Shown piece by piece: positions 16,590-25,189 of a DNA stretch of 40,584 bases. Location: contig CAYRTD010000019.1 of NCBI GenBank assembly GCA_964426915.1, forward strand, positions 1-40,584. Reading direction: 5' to 3'. Below the pieces are notes generated by a model, which saw only the letters and a program-made list of their open reading frames with translations, had not been told where the DNA came from and searched no databases. Position 1 is the first letter of the stretch. Each line of letters starts with the position of its first letter. The DNA comes from CAYRTD01 sp964426915 (lineage in GTDB: Bacteria; Bacteroidota; Bacteroidia; Bacteroidales; GCA-2748055). The position numbers and the translations under genes were made by a program.

Positions 16590-16597
16590 TAATTTTG
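16590..16597 (+). promoter_or_regulatory. Candidate -7 box for nifJ
   Basis: TAATTTTG fits TAnnTTTG and lies 53 bases before the nifJ ATG. No TTTG is found at the -33 distance, so only half of the promoter is supported. Confidence 0.4.
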
Positions 16598-16649
16598 TGG
16601 TTCAAATTAAAGACATATTTTTAATACTAAATACTTAATTCACAATACA

Positions 16650-19600
16650 ATGGCTGATAAAAAGACATTTATGACCTGTGACGGAAATTTTGCTGCATCT
16701 TATATTGCTTATATGTTCAGTGAGGTAGCTGCAATTTATCCTATCACCCCATCATCAACCATGGCAGAATATATCGACGAATGGGCTGCCCATGGTAAAA
16801 GGAATATTTTTGGTGAAGTTGTTAAAGTTACCGAAATGCAATCTGAGGGCGGCGCTTCCGGTGCTGTACACGGATCACTGCAAGCAGGAGCACTTACTTC
16901 CACATTTACTGCTTCCCAGGGGCTATTGCTCATGATCCCCAATATGTATAAAATATCCGGCGAGTTACTTCCCGGTGTTTTTCATGTATCTGCAAGATCA
17001 CTTGCTTCCCAGGCTCTGTCGATTTTCGGAGATCACAGTGATGTAATGAGCACAAGACATACCGGTTTTGCCATGCTGGCAACAGGAAGTGTTCAGCAGA
17101 TCATGGATCTTGCTGGTATTGCTCATCTTGCTTCAATTAAAACCAGGATCCCCTTCCTGCATTTCTTTGATGGATTCCGGACTTCACACGAAATACAGAA
17201 GGTGGAAGCTCCTGCGATGGAAAGTTTTGAGAAACTAATCGATAAGGATGCTTTACAAAAATTCCGCGAAAATGCACTTAATCCGGAGCACCCTGTGACA
17301 CGGGGTACAGCTCAGAACCCCGACATTTACTTCCAGGCAAGAGAGGCTATAAATCCTTTTTACGAGACAATTGCCGACACTGTTGAGGAGTATATGCAGG
17401 AAATATCTAGTATTACTGGTCGTGAATATCATCCATTTACCTATTATGGTGCTGAAGATGCAGAGAATATTATTGTTGCTATGGGATCGATTACAGAAAC
17501 CATTAAAGAAACAGTTGATTATCTTAATGCAAAGGGTGAAAAGACCGGTTTGATCAGTGTTCATCTTTATCGTCCGTTTTCCGGGAAATATTTTATGAAA
17601 GTACTTCCGAAGACTGTGAAGAGAATGGCGGTTTTGGATCGTACTAAGGAACCAGGCGCCAATGGTGAACCACTTTACCTGGATGTTCGCGATCTTTTCT
17701 ACGGAAAGGAAAATGCACCCTTGATTGTTGGCGGACGCTACGGTCTGAGTTCAAAGGATACAACCCCGGCGATGATGAAATCCGTATATGATAACCTGAA
17801 ACTCAACGAGCCCAAGAATCGTTTCACTGTCGGTATCGTTGATGATGTGTCATTTCTTTCACTTCCTTTGGGTGAGCCGATTGAATCTTCTACCAAGGGA
17901 ACTTATGAAGCAAAGTTTTATGGTATTGGTGCTGATGGAACCGTAGGTGCGAACAAGAATTCCATTATGATAATCGGAGAATCTACTGACAAATACTGTC
18001 AGGCATATTTTGCATACGATTCAAAGAAATCAGGCGGAGTAACCACATCCCACCTTAGATTTGGTGATAATCCTATCCGTTCAACCTATCTGGTAACTTC
18101 CCCGGATTTCGTGGCCTGTCATGTTCCCTCCTATATTGATAAATATGATATGTTAAGAGGGCTGAAGGACGGAGGCACTTTTCTCCTGAACTCAATCTGG
18201 GATGCCGAAGAAACAAAAAGAAGGCTTCCCGATAGCATGAAGAAATATTTGGCAGAGCACAATATTAAGATGTATATCATTAACGGAACCAGGATCGCAG
18301 ATGAAATTGGGCTTGGGACACGCACAAATACTATTATGCAGTCTGCATTCTTCAAAATTGCCGAAGTAATCCCCTACGATCTTGCTGTTAAGGAAATGAA
18401 GAAATTCATTGAAAAGTCTTTTGGCCGTAAAGGTGTCGAAGTAGTGAAAATGAACAATGCCGCTGTTGATAAGGGTGGTGAAGTTGAGGAAATCGAAATT
18501 CCAGCCGAATGGGCTAAATTGGAAGCCGGCGATAAGAAAGATGAAAGAGATATTCCCGATTTTGTTAAAAATGTTGCTGAACCGATGAACCTCATGAGGG
18601 GTGATGATCTGCCGGTAAGTGCTTTTGTGGGACGTGAGGACGGATCATTTCCTCCGGGAACTACCCAGTATGAAAAACGGGGAATTGCTGTTAATGTTCC
18701 TGAATGGCAGCCCGATAACTGTATTCAATGTAACCAGTGTTCGTATGTTTGTCCTCATGCATGTATCCGCCCCTTCCTTCTCGATGAAAAAGAAACCGAA
18801 GGTTTGCCGGAAGGAACTCCTGTACTGGAGGCAAAAGGGAAGGCATTACAGGGATTGAATTATAAAATTCAGGTTTCCATACTTGATTGTACAGGTTGCG
18901 GCAATTGCGCTGATGTATGTCCTTCGAAAGATAAAGCCTTGATTATGAAATCATTAGGATCGCAGGAGGAGGAATTGGAAAGATGGGACTATCTCTCCGA
19001 AAATGTGACTTACAAGGATACTATACTTGAGAAATCAAAAACCATTAAGAACTCTCAGTTTGCACAACCTCTCTTCGAATTCTCCGGAGCATGTGCCGGT
19101 TGCGGCGAAACTCCTTACGTTAAACTGGTCACGCAATTGTTCGGTGATAGAATGATGATTGCAAACGCTACAGGTTGTTCATCTATTTATGGTGGGTCTG
19201 CACCATCAACCCCTTACACGGTTAATAAAGACGGACATGGACCGGCCTGGGCAAATTCACTCTTCGAAGATAATGCTGAGTATGGCTTTGGTATGGTTAC
19301 AGCAGTTAATCAGATGAGAGACCATATTAAGGAATTGATGGAGAAAGCCATGAATAATGGCATTGCCGATGATACAAAAGAAGCATTCAAGGTCTGGATT
19401 GAAACTAAGGAAGATGCTGACAGATCAAAAGAAGCTTCTTCAAAGGTATTGGAAACAGCAGAGAAAGAGAAATCAGCCGAGGTTAAGGAAATTCTGAAAT
19501 TAAAACAATACCTGGTTAAGAAATCTGTCTGGGTCTTTGGTGGCGACGGATGGGCTTATGATATTGGTTACGGCGGGCTTGACCACGTTTTGGCATCTGG

Positions 19601-20177
19601 TGAAGATATAAATGTACTTGTTCTGGATACAGAAGTATACTCCAATACAGGGGGACAAGCATCAAAAGCAACACCCGTAGGTGCCGTAGCCAAATTTGCC
19701 GCTTCCGGTAAGAAGATAAGGAAAAAGGACCTTGGTGTGATGGCTATGAGTTACGGCTACGTATATGTTGCACAGGTTTCAATGGGCGCCAGTCAGTCAC
19801 AATACCTTAAGGCTGTTCGTGAAGCTGAAGCTTATCCCGGCCCTTCACTTATTATTGCGTATTCACCATGTATTAATCATGGACTGCGTGCTGGAATGGG
19901 TGCCACACAGACGCAGACCAAAAAAGCTGTTGAATGCGGATACTGGTCGATGTACCGTTACAATCCCGCACTTGAAGAAGAAGGTAAAAACCCCTTTCAA
20001 CTGGATTCCAAAGAACCCGATTGGAGCCTGTTCCAGGATTTCCTTAAGTCTGAAGTTCGTTATACTTCCCTGCTTAAATCATTCCCTGCTGAAGCAGAAC
20101 TGCTCTTCAAAGCCGCAGAGGAAAATGCAAAATGGAGGTATAACAGTTACAGGCGTATGGCCTCTCAGGAATTTTAG
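16650..20177 (+). CDS. nifJ: Pyruvate:ferredoxin (flavodoxin) oxidoreductase
   Basis: A 1175-residue single-chain enzyme that converts pyruvate and CoA to acetyl-CoA, CO2 and reduced ferredoxin, a mark of anaerobic or fermentative metabolism. All domains of the fused family are present: the pyrimidine-binding domain at the N-terminus (AYPITPSSTMAEYIDEWAA-like block, read as IYPITPSSTMAE), the GGRYGLSSKDTTP block, the gamma domain, and a two-cluster ferredoxin domain. Its clusters are CIQCNQCSYVCPHACIRP from about 691 and CTGCGNCADVCPS from about 747. The C-terminal TPP domain carries CAGCGETPY (about 815) and GGDGWAYDIGYGG (about 965). A charged helical insertion (about 900-950) precedes the TPP motif. 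Length matches the family. It stands alone, with its own terminator. Confidence 0.97.
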   Translation: MADKKTFMTCDGNFAASYIAYMFSEVAAIYPITPSSTMAEYIDEWAAHGKRNIFGEVVKVTEMQSEGGASGAVHGSLQAGALTSTFTASQGLLLMIPNMYKISGELLPGVFHVSARSLASQALSIFGDHSDVMSTRHTGFAMLATGSVQQIMDLAGIAHLASIKTRIPFLHFFDGFRTSHEIQKVEAPAMESFEKLIDKDALQKFRENALNPEHPVTRGTAQNPDIYFQAREAINPFYETIADTVEEYMQEISSITGREYHPFTYYGAEDAENIIVAMGSITETIKETVDYLNAKGEKTGLISVHLYRPFSGKYFMKVLPKTVKRMAVLDRTKEPGANGEPLYLDVRDLFYGKENAPLIVGGRYGLSSKDTTPAMMKSVYDNLKLNEPKNRFTVGIVDDVSFLSLPLGEPIESSTKGTYEAKFYGIGADGTVGANKNSIMIIGESTDKYCQAYFAYDSKKSGGVTTSHLRFGDNPIRSTYLVTSPDFVACHVPSYIDKYDMLRGLKDGGTFLLNSIWDAEETKRRLPDSMKKYLAEHNIKMYIINGTRIADEIGLGTRTNTIMQSAFFKIAEVIPYDLAVKEMKKFIEKSFGRKGVEVVKMNNAAVDKGGEVEEIEIPAEWAKLEAGDKKDERDIPDFVKNVAEPMNLMRGDDLPVSAFVGREDGSFPPGTTQYEKRGIAVNVPEWQPDNCIQCNQCSYVCPHACIRPFLLDEKETEGLPEGTPVLEAKGKALQGLNYKIQVSILDCTGCGNCADVCPSKDKALIMKSLGSQEEELERWDYLSENVTYKDTILEKSKTIKNSQFAQPLFEFSGACAGCGETPYVKLVTQLFGDRMMIANATGCSSIYGGSAPSTPYTVNKDGHGPAWANSLFEDNAEYGFGMVTAVNQMRDHIKELMEKAMNNGIADDTKEAFKVWIETKEDADRSKEASSKVLETAEKEKSAEVKEILKLKQYLVKKSVWVFGGDGWAYDIGYGGLDHVLASGEDINVLVLDTEVYSNTGGQASKATPVGAVAKFAASGKKIRKKDLGVMAMSYGYVYVAQVSMGASQSQYLKAVREAEAYPGPSLIIAYSPCINHGLRAGMGATQTQTKKAVECGYWSMYRYNPALEEEGKNPFQLDSKEPDWSLFQDFLKSEVRYTSLLKSFPAEAELLFKAAEENAKWRYNSYRRMASQEF

Positions 20178-20211
20178 AAATACGGTGATTGTAATTTTGT
20201 ATTTAATAATA

Positions 20212-20252
20212 AAGCCGTCTCAGTTTAGTTTTCTGAGACGGCTTCTTTTTTT
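20212..20252 (+). terminator. Intrinsic terminator of nifJ
   Basis: AAGCCGTCTCA (20212-20222) pairs perfectly with TGAGACGGCTT (20234-20244) across an 11-base loop, followed by a T-rich run (20245-20252). It lies 35 bases after the nifJ stop. Confidence 0.92.
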
Positions 20253-20592
20253 GAAAGTGCCAAACTCACCCTGATATTGGAAATCGTTAGCTTAAAGTAG
20301 GGTGCCCATCGCGGGGTGGAACCTCGAGGAAGCCAGCGGCAAAATCCCTGTCCGAAGTCTGAGAGTTGAAATCCTGTCTGTTTTTTCGCTTTGTGTAACT
20401 TATTCCACAGAGTTTGAATATATTTCCCCATCCTTGGTGTGGAATGAATAAAAGACATTAATCTCCGAATATTTAAGTTTTTGAAAAATAGGAGATTAAG
20501 CAATGTTTTTTCATCACTGGAAAAGATGGCATAGAATTATTAAACCCACTAGCTATTAAACAAAACATTTTATTTTATTTAAAAAAAAAGGT
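20253..20592. other. Intergenic stretch with intron-like remnant
   Basis: The left part (about 20268-20360) resembles group II intron domain I sequence (see the separate entry). The minus-strand open frame over 20225-20503 crosses the terminator and this remnant and has no family features. From about 20365 to 20592 I recognise nothing but AT-rich DNA in front of the small secreted protein gene. Confidence 0.45.
20268..20360 (+). mobile_element. Probable group II intron 5' remnant (fragment A)
   Basis: The stretch GTTAGCttaaagtaGGGTGcCCATCGCGgGGTGGAAcCTcgAGGAAGCCaGCGGCAAAa corresponds, as I recall it, to domain I of bacterial group II introns (GTTAGCC...GGGTGTCCATCGCGAGGTGGAATCTGAAGGAAGCC). 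No reverse transcriptase frame and no 3' domains (V/VI) are next to it, so it is a dead fragment. It begins about 20 bases behind the nifJ terminator. Confidence 0.5.
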
Positions 20593-20928
20593 ATGAACAA
20601 ATTGATGAAATTATTAGCGGTTGTGGCTTTACTAGGTTTTAGCCAGACTCAGTATGTGAAAGCTTTCCAGGGAAATGCAGAAATTGTTCTGGGAGATGTG
20701 AAATATGAGGAAATTGACAGGGAGGAATTACCCGAAGCGGTAAATGAGGCCTTTACGAAAGATTATTCAGAATACACTTTTAAACAGGCCTATAAAGGGG
20801 ATGACGGAAATTACAAGATTAAGGCCAAGATGGAAGATACAAAACATTATTTCATTTATGATCCTCAGGGCACACTTGTGAAAAGTGGTAAAATGTCTGA
20901 TAAGAAGGATAAAAAGGATGATTATTAG
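20593..20928 (+). CDS. Small secreted protein, PepSY/DUF2874-like
   Basis: A 111-residue protein with a clear signal peptide (about 1-24, MNKLMKLLAVVALLGFSQTQ then YVKAFQ). The mature part is acidic then basic and has the alternating pattern of small PepSY-like periplasmic proteins (LPEAVNEAFTKDYSEYTFKQAYKGDDGNYKI). It ends with a Lys/Asp-rich tail (KMSDKKDKKDDY). It is likely exported. Function is unknown; PepSY-like proteins are thought to inhibit or bind peptidases or metals, but no such claim can be made from this sequence. It stands between two intron-like remnants and has its own terminator, so it is a single-gene unit. Confidence 0.7.
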   Translation: MNKLMKLLAVVALLGFSQTQYVKAFQGNAEIVLGDVKYEEIDREELPEAVNEAFTKDYSEYTFKQAYKGDDGNYKIKAKMEDTKHYFIYDPQGTLVKSGKMSDKKDKKDDY

Positions 20929-20954
20929 TTTTTATCCTTAGAGTTATGAGAATG

Positions 20955-20985
20955 AGCCTGCCGGTTATCCGACAGGCTTTTTTTT
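20955..20985 (+). terminator. Intrinsic terminator of the small secreted protein gene
   Basis: AGCCTGCCGG (20955-20964) pairs with CCGACAGGCT (20969-20978), with one mismatch and a TTAT loop, and an eight-T run follows. It lies 26 bases after the stop codon. Confidence 0.9.
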
Positions 20986-21004
20986 GTACCCCCGGTATGG
21001 GTAT

Positions 21005-21060
21005 TAATAGGTGAAAGTCCAACGAGCCTTGACAGTGGGAAGTGTTAGCTGAACCAAATG
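21005..21060 (+). mobile_element. Probable group II intron 5' remnant (fragment B)
   Basis: GGTGAAAGTCCAAcGAGCCTTGACAGTGGGAAgTGTTAGC matches my recollection of the 5' domain I of bacterial group II introns (GTGAAAGTCCAATGCGAGCCTTGACAGTGGGAACTGTTAGCC). It lacks everything downstream. It starts about 20 bases behind the preceding intrinsic terminator. It overlaps in content with fragment A, in that both end or begin around GTTAGC, so they are two separate insertions or a rearranged one. Confidence 0.5.
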
Positions 21061-21109
21061 CGGAGAAAAGAAAGAAATAGCAGCTAAATGACCGTTCCTC
21101 AATAATAGC

Positions 21110-21487
21110 TTAATAATAATCAATAAGTTTGAAAGGCACCTGGATGGTATTCTGATAATGCTGACCAAGTTCATAGATCGACTCATCGTCTTCTTCATAG
21201 TACCAGTTAATGATACAGTCATTTCCCTTGTCATAGTTGGCTTTGATGATCCTTAATAATTCCAGTAGATATTTGGAAGATCCGCTATTAATATATTCAA
21301 GTTTTATATCCACTCGTGTAACTTCCCTGGGATTTTCGAAATAGTTTTCAAGATGATTAATGATAACATCAAAAATTTCACCCGGATCTTCGGGGATTGA
21401 CCTGCCTTCAATTTTTAATGTACCTTCATCAGGTTTAAAATGAATTTCTGGTGTGTTGAATGTCTTCCTGATATGATATTCTTCCAT
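21110..21487 (-). CDS. SiaC family (DUF1987) regulatory phosphoprotein
   Basis: A 125-residue protein of the DUF1987/SiaC family. In Pseudomonas, SiaC is a phosphoprotein that, when unphosphorylated, activates a diguanylate cyclase. A PP2C phosphatase (SiaA) and a kinase (SiaB) control it. The family pattern is seen in FNTPEIHFKPDEGTLKIEGRSIPEDP, HLENYFENP and in the phosphosite segment KLEYINSGSSKYLLELL. There Ser68 (with Ser70/71) lies at the place of the known phospho-Thr. No siaA, siaB or siaD homologue is next to it, so its partners are elsewhere or different. It lies 13 bases after the permease gene on the same strand, so the two may be co-transcribed. Confidence 0.82.
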   Translation of the reverse strand: MEEYHIRKTFNTPEIHFKPDEGTLKIEGRSIPEDPGEIFDVIINHLENYFENPREVTRVDIKLEYINSGSSKYLLELLRIIKANYDKGNDCIINWYYEEDDESIYELGQHYQNTIQVPFKLIDYY

Positions 21488-21500
21488 AATTATTGATGAT

Positions 21501-22745
21501 TTATTCGTATCTCAATGCTTCAATGGGATCTTGTTTTGCTGCCTTTACAGCAGGGAAATATCCGGAGATAATGCCTACAAAAAAACACAGGGCGAATCCA
21601 GCGAAAATCCAAAGCCATGGGATAACAAAGGATGAACCTATCAAAAGTGAGACAAAATTTCCAATTATTATTCCCAGGATAATCCCCAGGATGCCTCCCA
21701 ATTGCCCAATTGTAATAGCTTCTGATAAAAATTGTTGTTTAATTGTTTTGTTGCGTGCCCCAAGAGCCTTTCGGATTCCAATTTCCCTGGTCCTTTCAGT
21801 AACTGATACCAGCATAATATTCATCAACCCTACTGCAGCTCCAAACAGGGTGATGATTCCAATAATTATTGCCGCAATGTTTATCTTGCTGATATTTTCC
21901 AATAATATCTTAACAAGATTATCGGAGGTAGTTATGTTGAAATCACTTTCATCCTGTGCGTCAAGATTTCTTACAATCCGGAATGTTCCTTCTGCTTCTC
22001 CGGTTGCCGGATCTATTATAGCGCTGTTTGGAGCTTTGACACTAATAGAATAATTCCTGTTTGGCCGTGAAAAATACTGTCTTACAACTGTATAGGGAAG
22101 AATGCAGATTTTATCTGAACTCATTCCTATACTGGAACCCTTTGCTTCAAGTATTCCGATAATTTTAAATTTTCCGGTACCTACTGTTATGATCTTGTCA
22201 AGGGGATCTTCATATTCTTTAAATAGCTGCCTGGCAAGGTTACTTCCAATTACAGCATAATTTCTGTAAGCGTTTACTTCTTCAGGTGTAAAATTCCTGC
22301 CTTTTCCAATTTCAAATCCTGAAGTTGAAAGATAGCTTTCGTCCGCACCTATTACCGGTATGTTGGGATTTGTCTTTTCCGACTCATGTTTTACTACTGC
22401 CATACCAGTAGCCCATGTCCAGATGGAAACCTCGGCAGGGAATTCAAATTTTTCCTTAAATTCCTCAGCATGTCTGTGGGAAATGTAACTATGATTTTTT
22501 TTACGGTATCTTTTATTTCCTACCTGAATGTTCATGCTTCGGCTTTCAATAGTAAAGGTATTGGCACCCATCATCATAAAGTTGTCTGTTAATGAGGATT
22601 TTACAGAATCAATTGCTGTTAGAATCCCCACGAGTGCCATAATCCCAAAAGCAATAATGGATATTGTAAGTATCGTTCTGAGCTTGTTTGTTCTAATAGT
22701 TGTCAGCGCAATACGTATATTTTCTCTGAAGGATGCTTTAAACAT
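21501..22745 (-). CDS. MacB/FtsX-type ABC transporter permease
   Basis: A 414-residue inner-membrane permease. The order is N-terminal helix (about 20-45, RTILTISIIAFGIMALVGILTA), large periplasmic MacB core domain (about 50-280), then three C-terminal helices (about 290-320, 345-370, 378-400) of the FtsX domain. The conserved ERTREIGIRKALGAR sits on the cytoplasmic loop and the C-terminus is PVKAAKQDPIEALRYE-like (AVKAAKQDPIEALRYE). Such permeases need a LolD/MacB-type ATPase; none is next to it on either side. The substrate is unknown; lipoprotein, peptide or macrolide-type export is possible. The stop is 13 bases from the start of the SiaC-like gene. Confidence 0.88.
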   Translation of the reverse strand: MFKASFRENIRIALTTIRTNKLRTILTISIIAFGIMALVGILTAIDSVKSSLTDNFMMMGANTFTIESRSMNIQVGNKRYRKKNHSYISHRHAEEFKEKFEFPAEVSIWTWATGMAVVKHESEKTNPNIPVIGADESYLSTSGFEIGKGRNFTPEEVNAYRNYAVIGSNLARQLFKEYEDPLDKIITVGTGKFKIIGILEAKGSSIGMSSDKICILPYTVVRQYFSRPNRNYSISVKAPNSAIIDPATGEAEGTFRIVRNLDAQDESDFNITTSDNLVKILLENISKINIAAIIIGIITLFGAAVGLMNIMLVSVTERTREIGIRKALGARNKTIKQQFLSEAITIGQLGGILGIILGIIIGNFVSLLIGSSFVIPWLWIFAGFALCFFVGIISGYFPAVKAAKQDPIEALRYE

Positions 22746-22842
22746 GTTTTCGTTTAAAAATTCAAGTTTTAAAGGTAATGAATTCTGAACAATAATTATA
22801 TCAAAACGTTACATCCTTGCATATATTTTCGGTCTGTTTTTT

Positions 22843-22850
22843 TAATTTTG
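22843..22850 (+). promoter_or_regulatory. Candidate -7 box for aconitase
   Basis: TAATTTTG fits TAnnTTTG, 28 bases before the preferred ATG at 22879. A TTG at 22817-22819 sits 23 bases upstream, slightly farther than the usual 19-21. Confidence 0.5.
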
Positions 22851-22878
22851 CTGTTTCATGATAATAAAAATAATAGCT

Positions 22879-25143
22879 ATGGTATTCGATCTCGACACAA
22901 TAAAAAAAAGATACGCGGAATTGCCCGCAAAAATTGAACAGGCACGCAAGTTATTAAACCGTCCTTTAAGTCTCACAGAAAAAATTCTGTATTCCCATCT
23001 CGACGAATCTATTCAACCTGAGTATTTTAAGAGGGGGGAGGACTATGTATACTTTCGGCCTGACCGGGTTGCCATGCAGGATGCTACTGCACAGATGGCT
23101 TTATTGCAATTCATGCAAGCAGGAAAAGATAAGGTTGCTGTTCCATCAACCGTACATTGTGATCATCTTATACAGGCGAAGGTAGGTGCGGAGAAAGATC
23201 TGCAGGTTGCCAATGAAGCCAACAAGGAAGTTTTTGATTTTCTTTCAAGTGTGTCCGGCAAATACAGTATTGGTTTCTGGAAGCCGGGAGCAGGGATCAT
23301 ACACCAGGTAGTTTTGGAAAATTACGCCTTTCCCGGAGGCATGATGATTGGTACCGATTCTCATACAGTTAATGCGGGAGGATTGGGGATGGTAGCCATT
23401 GGGGTAGGAGGAGCAGATGCAGTTGATGTGATGGCCGGAATGCCCTGGGAGTTGAAATTTCCCAAATTGATCGGGGTCAGGCTAACCGGAAAAATGAGTG
23501 GATGGACCTCAGCAAAAGATGTAATCCTTAAAGTTGCAGGGATCCTTTCTGTAAAGGGGGGGACAGGGTTTATTCTGGAGTATTTCGGTGAAGGTGCAAA
23601 ATCGATTTCAGGGACCGGAAAAGGAACAATTTGCAATATGGGCGCAGAAATTGGTGCGACTACTTCACTATTCGGTTATGACGATAAAATGAAATCTTAT
23701 CTTGAAGGTACCGGAAGGGGTGAGGTGGCCGGACTGGCAGATGATATTAAAGAGCATCTTACAGGTGATCCCGGTGCATACGATAAAGCTGAGGAATATT
23801 TTGACAAAGTGATCGAGATCAATCTTTCAGAACTCGAACCTCATATAAACGGTCCCTTTTCACCTGATAAGGCCTGGCCACTGTCTGAATTCTCCAAGGC
23901 TGTTGAAGAGAATAACTATCCGGAAAAACTGGAAGTCGGGCTCATAGGATCATGCACCAATTCTTCCTATGAAGACATTACACGTGCTGCTTCAATAGCG
24001 CAACAGGCTCTTGACAATAAATTAAAAGTCAGATCAGATTTTACCGTTACGCCGGGTTCCGAACTTGTAAGATATACTATTGAGAGAGATGGTTTACTGA
24101 GAACCTTTGAAGATATTGGAGGGATTGTTCTTGCCAACGCCTGTGGTCCTTGCATTGGTCAATGGGCCAGGCACAATTCCGATAAGCAGGAAAAAAATTC
24201 TATCATTACCTCATTTAACCGTAATTTCGCAAAAAGGAATGACGGAAATCCAAATACCCATGCTTTTGTTGCAAGTCCTGAAATTGTCACTGCATTTGCA
24301 ATAGCAGGTGACCTGCGTTTTAATCCAATGACTGATTCTCTTCCCAATGAAAATGGAGAGCTGGTAAAACTTAAAGAACCGGAAGGTATTGAAATGCCGG
24401 TAAAAGGATATGCAGTGGAAGATAATGGTTATCAGAAACCCGCGAAAGACGGAAGCAATATTCAGGTCAGGGTTGCCGGAGATTCCCAGCGACTCCAGCT
24501 ACTTACACCTTTTGAGCCCTGGGATGGGGAAGATATTAAAGATCTCCGGCTATTCATCAAAGTAATAGGAAAGTGCACTACCGATCATATTTCTATGGCC
24601 GGCCCCTGGCTTCGTTATAGGGGGCATCTTGAAAATATCTCAAAAAACCTTATGCTGGGAGCCGTGAACTATTTTAACGATAAATCCAATCTGGTAAAAA
24701 ATCAGGTGACAGGTGAATATCTGCCGGTTTACGATTCAATTAAGATATATAAAGAAAAAGGTTTGGATTCAGTGATAATCGGCGATGATAATTACGGTGA
24801 AGGTTCGTCCAGGGAGCATGCCGCAATGGAACCGCGTTTTATGGGAGTTCGTGCGGTTATCGTCAAATCTTTTGCGCGTATACATGAAACAAATCTAAAA
24901 AAGCAGGGAGTGCTGGCACTTACATTCGTTAATCCTGAAGATTACGATAAAATCCAGGAAGATGATACTTTCGATATCCTCGATCTGGATAAGTTTGATA
25001 CAGGTTCTAAACTAAGCCTTGTAGCAAAACACGCAGATGGTAATGAGGATCGTATTTCTTTAGAACATACCTACAATAAAACCCAGATTGCATGGTTCAG
25101 GGCCGGATCTGCATTAAATCTGATCAAAAAAGAAAATGAATAA
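22879..25143 (+). CDS. acn: Aconitate hydratase
   Basis: A 754-residue aconitase, converting citrate to isocitrate in the TCA cycle. It is the type with about 755 residues that resembles mitochondrial aconitase. The frame is open to 22858, but MVFDLDTIKKRYAELP at 22879 is the usual beginning. Fe-S cluster cysteines are in GLIGSCTNSSYED and in ANACGPCIGQW. The substrate site includes GTDSHTVNAGGLGM, FNRNFAKRNDG and, in the swivel domain, GDDNYGEGSSREHAAMEPR. The length is normal. It is monocistronic, and a partial repeat copy (25166-25183) lies between it and the convergent antiporter gene. Confidence 0.97.
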   Translation: MVFDLDTIKKRYAELPAKIEQARKLLNRPLSLTEKILYSHLDESIQPEYFKRGEDYVYFRPDRVAMQDATAQMALLQFMQAGKDKVAVPSTVHCDHLIQAKVGAEKDLQVANEANKEVFDFLSSVSGKYSIGFWKPGAGIIHQVVLENYAFPGGMMIGTDSHTVNAGGLGMVAIGVGGADAVDVMAGMPWELKFPKLIGVRLTGKMSGWTSAKDVILKVAGILSVKGGTGFILEYFGEGAKSISGTGKGTICNMGAEIGATTSLFGYDDKMKSYLEGTGRGEVAGLADDIKEHLTGDPGAYDKAEEYFDKVIEINLSELEPHINGPFSPDKAWPLSEFSKAVEENNYPEKLEVGLIGSCTNSSYEDITRAASIAQQALDNKLKVRSDFTVTPGSELVRYTIERDGLLRTFEDIGGIVLANACGPCIGQWARHNSDKQEKNSIITSFNRNFAKRNDGNPNTHAFVASPEIVTAFAIAGDLRFNPMTDSLPNENGELVKLKEPEGIEMPVKGYAVEDNGYQKPAKDGSNIQVRVAGDSQRLQLLTPFEPWDGEDIKDLRLFIKVIGKCTTDHISMAGPWLRYRGHLENISKNLMLGAVNYFNDKSNLVKNQVTGEYLPVYDSIKIYKEKGLDSVIIGDDNYGEGSSREHAAMEPRFMGVRAVIVKSFARIHETNLKKQGVLALTFVNPEDYDKIQEDDTFDILDLDKFDTGSKLSLVAKHADGNEDRISLEHTYNKTQIAWFRAGSALNLIKKENE

Positions 25144-25165
25144 TCAGTTTCCCGAATTTAATGCC

Positions 25166-25183
25166 TGTCAATAGAGTAGAGTG
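25166..25183 (+). repeat. Left end of dispersed repeat (fragment)
   Basis: TGTCAATAGAGTAGAGTG is identical to 16399-16416 and close to 32886-32903. It breaks off 6 bases before the antiporter stop codon (plus-strand 25190). Only the left end is present. Confidence 0.6.
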
Positions 25184-25189
25184 CTAGCG

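Larger units (their letters stand above)
15966..16649. other. 684-bp divergent intergenic region (DUF4914 / nifJ)
   Basis: Both flanking genes start here, so two promoters are expected. It contains one full-length copy of the dispersed repeat (16398-16512) and a -7 box for nifJ (16590-16597). Short open frames around 16221-16569 overlap the repeat and look like chance. I see nothing else in 15966-16390 apart from AT-rich DNA. Confidence 0.5.

Noticed and set aside
20225..20503. 92-codon minus-strand open frame after nifJ
   Set aside because: It runs through the nifJ terminator and the intron-like remnant; composition is not protein-like.
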